Shown: one piece after another, positions 1-5,103 of the stretch
Numbering within the stretch: the stretch's first letter is position 1
How the letters are laid out: each line of letters opens with the position of its first letter
Assembly (NCBI GenBank): GCA_015493185.1
Contig: WGDQ01000685.1
Location: forward strand, 1-5,103
Source of the DNA: Planctomycetaceae bacterium
Lineage (GTDB): Bacteria; Planctomycetota; Planctomycetia; Pirellulales; JAEUIK01
Direction of reading: 5' to 3'
DNA: 5,103 nucleotides
Program-made: the position numbers and the translations under genes
Notes under the pieces: generated by a model
Seen by the model: only the letters and a program-made list of their open reading frames with translations
Told to the model about the DNA's origin: nothing
Databases searched by the model: none

Positions 1-38
1 ACTCTGTGCGAGCCGGCCAAACAGCAGCCGCAGATCAT
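1..38 (-). CDS. Possible start of a further downstream gene, cut by the window edge
   Basis: The alpha-subunit stop codon sits inside the sequence ATGA on the minus strand (38 down to 35), the usual overlapping stop/start of coupled operon genes. Reading from that ATG gives MICGCCLAGSHR, open to the left edge. Twelve residues are far too few to name a product, the Cys-rich start is not familiar to me, and no clear Shine-Dalgarno site precedes it, so this may equally be chance. Confidence 0.2.
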   Translation of the reverse strand, partial: MICGCCLAGSHR

Positions 39-2017
39 GTTTCGGGCTCTTCGTCAGATATCACGGCCAACACAGCCCCGGCCTCGACATGGCTGGCAGG
101 CTCTACGTGCAACGCCGTGACCACACCGGCATCGGGCGCGGCCACTTCGTGCAGCATTTTCATGGATTCGATCACGATCAGCACATCGCCCGCTTGAACG
201 GCGTGGCCGACTTCGACGCGCACCTCGTTGATCACACCTGGCAGTGGGGCCACGAGCGATCCCTTGGCCAGTTCGTCCTCGGGAGAGGGGAACCGCGGAA
301 CCGTTTTCAACACGCAGGAGCCAAGTGAACTATCCACGTAAACGGTGTCGTCGACTTCGTGCACTTCGTAAAGGCGCGAGATGCCGTCGAGCTCGAGCTC
401 AACCTCGGTGGGAGTGCATTGCAACAGGCGAACGTTTTCGCTGGAAAGACCGTCGATCTCAAGCGTCAGGCCCTCGCGGTCGAGCCGATAGCCTACCTCG
501 ATCGTTTCGTCGTCTACTTGAAAAGTTGTTTGCTGCAGCCGCGACGGATTGTTGCGCCAGCCGGAGGGAACATGTCGCAGTACGTTGGTCGTAGCACGCC
601 GGCGTGCTTGCTGTGCCAACGCTGCTGCCGCGGCATGCAGCTTCAAGCCCGCATCGTCCAGCAGCGAGCGCCCCAACTGCTCTGGCGGAAAACGTTCCAG
701 AAAGTGAGTGTCGGTTTCGCCCGAGAGAAAGTCGGGATGCCGGAGCAGTCGGACCAGCAGGTCGCGATTGGTGGTCGGGCCGTGGAGCTGGGCTGCCGCC
801 AGCACGCGGGCCAAACGGCGCGCGGCTTCTTCCCGCGTCGGGCCGTGTGCAATGACTTTGGCCAACATCGAGTCGTAGTATGGCGAGATTTCATCGCCAT
901 CGGTAAAACCGGCTTCGATGCGAACGCCCGACTCGCCAGGGATGCGAAAGCGGTGCAGCGTGCCGGTCGAGGGAGCGAAGCCCTGCAATGGGTTTTCGGC
1001 ATAGAGTCGGACCTCGATGGCGTGTCCGCCAATCGTCGCGTTTCGCACATCATCGGGCAGTGGCTCACCGCGTGCGACAAGAATTTGCAGCCGCACCAGG
1101 TCGAGCCCTGTAATGCACTCCGTAACAGGGTGCTCGACCTGTAGACGCGTATTGACTTCGAGGAAATAGAATCGCCGGTCGGGTGTGAGCAGAAACTCGA
1201 CCGTGCCCGCGTTGACGTAACGGATGGCCTCGGCGGCGCGGACGGCCGCCTGTCCCATTTCGGCGCGGAGTGCGTCGTTCAGGGCGGTGGATGGTGCCTC
1301 TTCGACGATCTTTTGGTGTCGCCGCTGAATCGAGCATTCGCGTTCGAATAGATGCACGATGTTGCCGTGCTCGTCGCCGAATATCTGGAACTCGATGTGC
1401 CGCGGCGACTCGACATAGGGCTCGACGAAGAGCGTGTCGTCGCCAAATGCGCCGGCCGCTTCGCTTTGTGCGGCTTGAATCGCTGCCGACAGCTCGCTCT
1501 TTTCACGCACGATGCGCATGCCGCGTCCGCCGCCACCGGCCGACGCTTTGATTAGCAACGGAAACGGCTGGTCGGCCAATTCATCGAGCAACGCATCGAG
1601 TGGCTGCCCCGTGTAAACCACGCTTGGCAACACAGGCACACCGGCATCGGACACGATTTTTTTGGCTTCGATCTTCGAACCCATGGCCGCAATGGCCTCG
1701 GGCGATGGGCCGATAAGCTTCACGCCGGCATCGCGACAGGCCGCGGCGAACTCGGCATTTTCGGCCAGAAAGCCGTAGCCGGGATGAATTGCATCGGCGC
1801 CGGTGCGTTGGGCCGCTTCGATCACGGCGTCGATGCGCAGATACGATTCGTTGGGCGCTGTGCCGCCGAGTGCAACGGCCTGATCGGCCTCGCGCACGAA
1901 GAGGGCGTTGCGATCGGGTTCGGAAAACACGGCCACGGTGGAAATGCCCATCTCGCGGCAGGTTCGCATGATGCGGCGAGCGATTTCGCCCCGATTGGCA
2001 ATCAGGATTTTTTCCAT
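35..2017 (-). CDS. Acyl-CoA carboxylase alpha subunit: biotin carboxylase + biotin carrier (MCC/PCC alpha type)
   Basis: This 660-residue protein carboxylates its own covalently bound biotin from ATP and bicarbonate, then presents carboxybiotin to the beta subunit encoded just upstream; it should be cytoplasmic. The N-terminus MEKILIANRGEIARRI is the classic biotin carboxylase start and fixes the ATG at 2015-2017; the frame is open for 140 codons further but that part is antisense-like noise within the upstream gene. Visible landmarks: HPGYGFLAEN (78-87), the ATP glycine loop SAGGGGRGM (159-167), RHIEFQ (206-211), RRHQKIVEEAP (232-242), EFL (274-276), EVNTRLQVEHPVTE (287-300) with the metal and bicarbonate residues Glu287, Asn289 and Arg291, and GHAIEVRLYAENP (331-343). 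A less conserved linker/BT region covers roughly 450-575. The biotinyl domain at the C-terminus has APLPGVI (590-596) and ESMKM (617-621), so Lys620 is the biotinylation site. Length matches MccA/PccA (about 650-670), and no frameshift is seen. It could serve methylcrotonyl-, propionyl-, geranyl- or another acyl-CoA; domain identity is near certain, substrate is not. Confidence 0.96.
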   Translation of the reverse strand: MEKILIANRGEIARRIMRTCREMGISTVAVFSEPDRNALFVREADQAVALGGTAPNESYLRIDAVIEAAQRTGADAIHPGYGFLAENAEFAAACRDAGVKLIGPSPEAIAAMGSKIEAKKIVSDAGVPVLPSVVYTGQPLDALLDELADQPFPLLIKASAGGGGRGMRIVREKSELSAAIQAAQSEAAGAFGDDTLFVEPYVESPRHIEFQIFGDEHGNIVHLFERECSIQRRHQKIVEEAPSTALNDALRAEMGQAAVRAAEAIRYVNAGTVEFLLTPDRRFYFLEVNTRLQVEHPVTECITGLDLVRLQILVARGEPLPDDVRNATIGGHAIEVRLYAENPLQGFAPSTGTLHRFRIPGESGVRIEAGFTDGDEISPYYDSMLAKVIAHGPTREEAARRLARVLAAAQLHGPTTNRDLLVRLLRHPDFLSGETDTHFLERFPPEQLGRSLLDDAGLKLHAAAAALAQQARRRATTNVLRHVPSGWRNNPSRLQQTTFQVDDETIEVGYRLDREGLTLEIDGLSSENVRLLQCTPTEVELELDGISRLYEVHEVDDTVYVDSSLGSCVLKTVPRFPSPEDELAKGSLVAPLPGVINEVRVEVGHAVQAGDVLIVIESMKMLHEVAAPDAGVVTALHVEPASHVEAGAVLAVISDEEPET

Positions 2018-2021
2018 GGTT

Positions 2022-3626
2022 CTACATTCGAAACACACCGAAGTTGCGCGTGCCGCGGACTTCGGCAGAGTGGCAGGCTGAGAGCGCGATACCCAACACG
2101 GTGCGGCTATCGCGCGGGTCGATGATGCCGTCGTCGTAAAGCCGTGCGCTGTTGAACACGGCCAGCGACTCTTGTTCGATCTGATTTTCAACAAACATGC
2201 GGGTGGCCTTGTCGGCCTCTTCATCGAATGGCTTGCCGGCGGCTTCGGCCTTGGCACGCTGAACGAGCGATAATACGCCGGCGAGCTGTTGGGGGCCCAT
2301 GACGGCCGTTTTGGCGTTGGGCCAGGTGAAGAGAAAGCGGGGATCGTATGCCCGACCGCACATGCCATAGTTGCCAGCGCCATACGAGGCACCGATTTGC
2401 AGTGTGATGTGCGGCACCGTGCTGTTCGATACGGCATTGATCATCATGGCGCCATGCTTGATGATGCCCTGCTGTTCGTATTTTTTGCCCACCATGTAAC
2501 CGGTGACGTTTTGAATGAACAGCAGTGAGACGTCGTTGCGATTGGCCAGTTGGATGAATTGCGTGGCTTTCTGCGACTCTTCAGAGAAAAGAATGCCCTG
2601 CTGGTTGGCCAAAATGCCGACCGGAAATCCGTGGATCGACGCCCAGCCGGTAACGAGGCTTGTTCCATAATTGGGTTTGAATTCGTCGAACCGTGAGCCA
2701 TCGACAATGCGGGCCAGCACCTCGCGAACGTCGACCGGAATTTTCAGGTCGGCCGGCGCCAGCCCCAGCAGTTCTTCGGGATCGTAGACCGGTTCTTCTA
2801 CGTCGTCGCTTGGAGGGGGGCCGAGTTTCTTCCAGTTGAGGTTGGCCATAATTTTGCGGCCAATGCGGATGGCGTCGTATTCGTCAACGGCCAACTCGTC
2901 GGCCAGGCCTGAAATGCGGGCGTGCATTTCAGCGCCCCCCAACTCTTCGTCGTTGGCATCTTCGCCGGTGGCCATTTTCACCAAAGGCGGGCCGCCCAGA
3001 AATACCTTGGCCCGGCCTTTGACAAACACGGCGTAGTCGCACATGGCCGGGTTGTATGCTCCGCCGGCCGTCGAATTGCCGAACACCAGCGCAATGGTCG
3101 GAATGCCCATCGCCGAGAGCTGCGTTAGTTCTTTGAATACCGCACCACCGGGTACGAAGATTTCCGATTGCCGAGGCAGGTCGGCCCCCCCCGACTCGAC
3201 GCAGAAAATGAGCGGCAGCCGGTTCTTGCGGCAGATTTCCAGACCACGCAACGTTTTTTTCAGTGTGTAGGGGTTGATCGAACCGCCGCGAACCGTGGGG
3301 TCGTTGGCGCTGACCATGCATTCCACACCGGCCACCACACCGATACCCCCGACGCCCGAGGCGCCGACCTGATATTCGGTGCCTGCTGCCGCGACCGGCG
3401 AGAGTTCGAGAAACGGGGCATCTTGGTCGAGCAGCAGTTCGATGCGTTCGCGTGGCAGCAGCTTGCCGCGCTGATGGTGACGCGTGACGTATTTTTCGCC
3501 CCCTCCCGCGCGGGCCGCCGCGAGCAGCTTGTTCAGCTCTTCGAGCTGCGCCAAGAGCGACTCGCGATTCGTTTTGTAAATGTCCGAATTGCGATCGAGG
3601 TTCGAACGGATTCGTTGGCGTTTCAC
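2022..3626 (-). CDS. Acyl-CoA carboxylase beta subunit: carboxyltransferase (MCC-like)
   Basis: This 534-residue subunit moves the carboxyl group from carboxybiotin to an acyl-CoA. It shows the two crotonase-fold halves of the family. The N-terminal half carries RGKLLPRERIELLLD (53-67), FLELSP (72-77), RGGSINPYT (113-121), ESGGADLPRQ (144-153), the oxyanion-hole segment NSTAGGAYNPAMCDY (184-198) and FLGGPPLVKMATGE (209-222). The C-terminal half carries GILANQQGILFSEES (337-351), QNVTGYMVGKKYEQQGI (372-388), IGASYGAGNYGMCGRAYDPR (411-430) and WPNAKTAVMGPQQLAGVL (435-452). The GTG at 3624-3626 is chosen because homologues begin close to this basic stretch and the total matches the usual 530-540 residues. 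The 39 in-frame codons upstream have no family resemblance, and no ATG lies in between. A GGGAG at 3638-3642 is a possible Shine-Dalgarno site, 11 bases from the GTG. The stop is followed after 4 bases by the alpha subunit start, so the pair is surely co-transcribed. It resembles MccB, but a loop around 160-174 looks shorter than in classical MccB, so acyl substrate is uncertain. Confidence 0.95.
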   Translation of the reverse strand: MKRQRIRSNLDRNSDIYKTNRESLLAQLEELNKLLAAARAGGGEKYVTRHHQRGKLLPRERIELLLDQDAPFLELSPVAAAGTEYQVGASGVGGIGVVAGVECMVSANDPTVRGGSINPYTLKKTLRGLEICRKNRLPLIFCVESGGADLPRQSEIFVPGGAVFKELTQLSAMGIPTIALVFGNSTAGGAYNPAMCDYAVFVKGRAKVFLGGPPLVKMATGEDANDEELGGAEMHARISGLADELAVDEYDAIRIGRKIMANLNWKKLGPPPSDDVEEPVYDPEELLGLAPADLKIPVDVREVLARIVDGSRFDEFKPNYGTSLVTGWASIHGFPVGILANQQGILFSEESQKATQFIQLANRNDVSLLFIQNVTGYMVGKKYEQQGIIKHGAMMINAVSNSTVPHITLQIGASYGAGNYGMCGRAYDPRFLFTWPNAKTAVMGPQQLAGVLSLVQRAKAEAAGKPFDEEADKATRMFVENQIEQESLAVFNSARLYDDGIIDPRDSRTVLGIALSACHSAEVRGTRNFGVFRM

Positions 3627-3637
3627 CAAAGCTAGGG

Positions 3638-3642
3638 CTCCC
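3638..3642 (-). promoter_or_regulatory. Possible Shine-Dalgarno site for the beta subunit GTG start
   Basis: GGGAG on the minus strand lies 11 bases before the GTG at 3624-3626. The spacing is a little longer than the usual 5-9 bases, so it supports the GTG start only modestly; the stronger argument is protein length and the position of the conserved N-terminal region. Confidence 0.3.
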
Positions 3643-3743
3643 GATGAAATGCTGCGTTGTTGGCTATCGCATTGAAGAATTGAAAGGAAGGCGGAGAAGG
3701 TTGAAGTGAGGCATGCGACAACCTTGTAACCGGTTGAACACAA

Positions 3744-3772
3744 AACGTAGTGGCATTTCTAGCGAGCGTCAA
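3744..3772 (-). promoter_or_regulatory. Candidate sigma70-like promoter for the carboxylase pair
   Basis: On the minus strand TTGACG (3767-3772) is followed after exactly 17 bases by TACGTT (3744-3749). The -35 hexamer matches the TTGACA consensus at five of six positions, while the -10 matches TATAAT at only three of six. Transcription would begin near 3737 and give a leader of about 110 bases before the GTG. Position and spacing are right, but the poor -10 makes this tentative, and sigma-factor consensus in this organism is unknown. Confidence 0.25.
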
Positions 3773-4121
3773 CAAGTCACAACCAAACGAACCAGGATAG
3801 CGAGGCCCGCGTTCTTTTGACGCTTTGGGGGCACAGCGGGACGCAGGGGCGTTTGTGCCGCAGCGATCGATCCGTGTCGCCGAAGTGCGATCCCAAGAGA
3901 CAACTCGTCCGCAGGCGGTTTGTTCCACGAAGGCAATGCCGAAGCGGCACGCAAAACGGTGAGTGCCAAATGCCGAGCAGCCGCTTTCGCTTGTCGTTCG
4001 TGACGCTGTTGGCTAGCGCCGGCTGGGCGTTTGGGGCTTTGCCGAAAGTGCTTTTCTGCTCATTTTTTGCCCATTGATCCGACGGCGGCGCGATGGATCC
4101 GTTTGATCCGTTCGCCGAGGG

Positions 4122-5103
4122 CTACTGTCCATGTCGGCCCGTTTCGGCCAACGGTCCGCGCAGTGCGGCCTGGGCCGCAAAATAGCCACACATGCCATGC
4201 ACGCCGCCGCCGGGCGGTGTGGATGCCGAGCAGATCAGCAGCCGCGGATTGGGTGTCGTGTATGGCACGAGCCTTGCCGCTGGACGGGTGAACAACTGTC
4301 GCAAGTCCATTACGCCCCCGGTAATGTCGCCGCCGACGCAGTTCGGGTTGCGCTGTTCGAGTTGGGTTGGCGAAATCGTGTGTCGTTGCAGAATGCGCTG
4401 CCCGAAGCCGGGCGCGAAACGCTCGATTTGCGCCTCGATGGCCGCGGTCATATCGACGGTACACCCATGCGGAACGTGGCAATAAGCCCATGCCGTATGT
4501 TTGCCCCGCGGTGCGCGGCTTTCGTCGAACCGCGTTGGTTGTGCAACCAGCACGAACGGCCGCTCGGCCGGTTGCGATGACCAGGCGGAACGTTCGGATT
4601 GGGCGATTTCTTCAAATGTTCCGCCAACATGAACCGTGCCCGCCCGATGACAGGCTTCAGCACTCCAGGGAATCGGGCCGTCGAGTGCCCAGTCGACTTT
4701 GAACACACCCGGGCCGTGGCGAAAGCGTTCGAGTGTTTGCCGGTAGCGCGACGGCAGCGCGTTGCCAGCAATCCGGCTGAGTTGTCGCGGATTCGTATCG
4801 AACAGCACCGCCTGGCTCGGCGGCAATTCGTCGAGCCGCCGCACGCGCTGCGAGACGACGATCTCGCCACCCAGGTGCAATAGGCGTTTGGCCAGTGCGT
4901 CCGCAATGCGTTGCGATCCACCGCGAGGCAGGGGCCAGCCGGCGGCGTGCGCGGTAACGCAAAACATCAAGCCCACCCCGGCGGTAAGACACTGATTGAG
5001 CGGCAACACAGAATGAGCTGCCATGCCGGCAAACATGCCGGCGGTTGGTGTTTCGCGGAAATGTCGTCTCGCGAATCGCTCGGCCGATTGCCATCCCCAA
5101 CGG
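4122..5103 (-). CDS. FAD-dependent oxidoreductase, phytoene dehydrogenase/carotene isomerase-like, 5' truncated by window
   Basis: The last 326 residues of a flavoprotein are visible; the frame is open to the right edge, so the first in-window ATG (5034-5036) is internal and roughly the first 150-200 residues, including the expected N-terminal GxGxxG dinucleotide-binding motif, lie outside. Family hallmarks seen are AGMFAGMAAHSVLPL (visible residues 21-35), a glycine- and hydrophobic-rich stretch leading to GWPLPRGGSQRIADALAKRL (55-74), the following LGGEIVVSQRVRRL segment, and the C-terminal FAD-binding signature CSASTPPGGGVHGMCGY (291-307). These place it with the COG1233-type phytoene dehydrogenase-related proteins, which include carotenoid desaturases, carotene isomerases and retinol saturase, and many members of unknown substrate. 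No carotenoid gene such as crtB is visible, so a carotenoid role is not supported here. The C-terminal tail after the signature is short and polar. It ends in TAG, 495 bases upstream of the carboxylase pair, and is probably transcribed separately. Confidence 0.88.
   Translation of the reverse strand, partial: RWGWQSAERFARRHFRETPTAGMFAGMAAHSVLPLNQCLTAGVGLMFCVTAHAAGWPLPRGGSQRIADALAKRLLHLGGEIVVSQRVRRLDELPPSQAVLFDTNPRQLSRIAGNALPSRYRQTLERFRHGPGVFKVDWALDGPIPWSAEACHRAGTVHVGGTFEEIAQSERSAWSSQPAERPFVLVAQPTRFDESRAPRGKHTAWAYCHVPHGCTVDMTAAIEAQIERFAPGFGQRILQRHTISPTQLEQRNPNCVGGDITGGVMDLRQLFTRPAARLVPYTTPNPRLLICSASTPPGGGVHGMCGYFAAQAALRGPLAETGRHGQ

Larger units (their letters stand above)
3627..4121. other. 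495-base intergenic region with no convincing gene
   Basis: Between the oxidoreductase stop and the beta-subunit GTG I find no protein I recognise on either strand. Open frames of 61-98 codons exist on both strands, but their translations are rich in Arg, Pro, Cys and Ser without domain character, as expected for random frames in GC-rich DNA. No rho-independent terminator follows the oxidoreductase: the T-rich stretch around 4052-4068 is not preceded by a solid GC stem on either strand. The part nearest the carboxylase genes holds a weak promoter candidate, a palindrome and a pyrimidine-rich leader on the minus strand, listed separately. Confidence 0.7.

Noticed and set aside
359..1144. A 261-codon open frame on the plus strand opposite the alpha subunit gene
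   Set aside because: It is fully antisense to a well-conserved coding region. The product has no recognisable domain, and long antisense frames are common in GC-rich genes.
2018..2437. 140-codon upstream extension of the alpha subunit frame
   Set aside because: It overlaps the conserved C-terminal half of the beta subunit in another frame, and its translation is low-complexity Pro/Ser/Arg-rich. The biotin carboxylase family starts at MEKILIANRG.
3713..3820. A 35-residue basic open frame on the plus strand preceded by purine-rich GGAGAAGG and GTGAGG
   Set aside because: The purine run makes a tempting ribosome site, but its spacing to the ATG is poor. The peptide is unrecognised and lies opposite the presumed carboxylase promoter and leader. 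It would need conservation or expression evidence.
4041..4072. T-rich stretch on the plus strand as a possible terminator
   Set aside because: No stable GC-rich inverted repeat precedes the T run on the plus strand. On the minus strand the run is A-rich, the wrong orientation for terminating the oxidoreductase transcript.
3817..4077. An 86-codon plus-strand frame whose C-terminal part looks mildly hydrophobic
   Set aside because: The sequence is Arg/Cys/Ser-rich with a short hydrophobic run near the end, has no ribosome site that I can see, and no recognisable domain. An internal ATG at 3970 gives a signal-like peptide that ends after 35 residues.

Overview
The window reads as a bacterial chromosome segment that is moderately GC-rich, with every supportable gene on the minus strand. 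Upstream to downstream on that strand (right to left in window coordinates) these are: a 5'-truncated FAD-dependent oxidoreductase of the phytoene dehydrogenase/carotene isomerase-like superfamily (4122-5103); a 495-base stretch with no convincing gene (3627-4121); a biotin-dependent acyl-CoA carboxylase carboxyltransferase (beta) subunit (2022-3626); its biotin carboxylase/biotin carrier (alpha) subunit (35-2017); and possibly the first codons of another gene overlapping the alpha stop codon at the left edge. The host cannot be named from the sequence. The gene content and protein style would suit a planctomycete of the Pirellula type or another environmental heterotroph, but this is an impression, not a demonstrated assignment.

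The two carboxylase genes form a tight two-gene unit separated by 4 bases. Together they should encode a complete alpha/beta acyl-CoA carboxylase. The alpha subunit carboxylates its own biotin using ATP and bicarbonate. The beta subunit transfers that carboxyl group to an acyl-CoA. The nearest familiar enzyme is 3-methylcrotonyl-CoA carboxylase of leucine breakdown, but the beta subunit differs from classical MccB in one stretch near the first active-site half, so the substrate is left open. No other leucine-degradation gene (isovaleryl-CoA dehydrogenase, methylglutaconyl-CoA hydratase, HMG-CoA lyase) is visible.

The oxidoreductase is probably a separate transcription unit, because 495 bases without a gene separate it from the carboxylase pair. 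That gap holds a weak sigma70-like promoter candidate, a small palindrome at its predicted transcription start, and a pyrimidine-rich leader on the coding strand. I see no tRNA, rRNA, CRISPR array, insertion sequence, inverted terminal repeat or convincing intrinsic terminator. Overall this is ordinary metabolic sequence. The points worth a second look are the substrate of the carboxylase, the start-site arrangements, and the intergenic leader. I found no evidence of a previously undescribed system.
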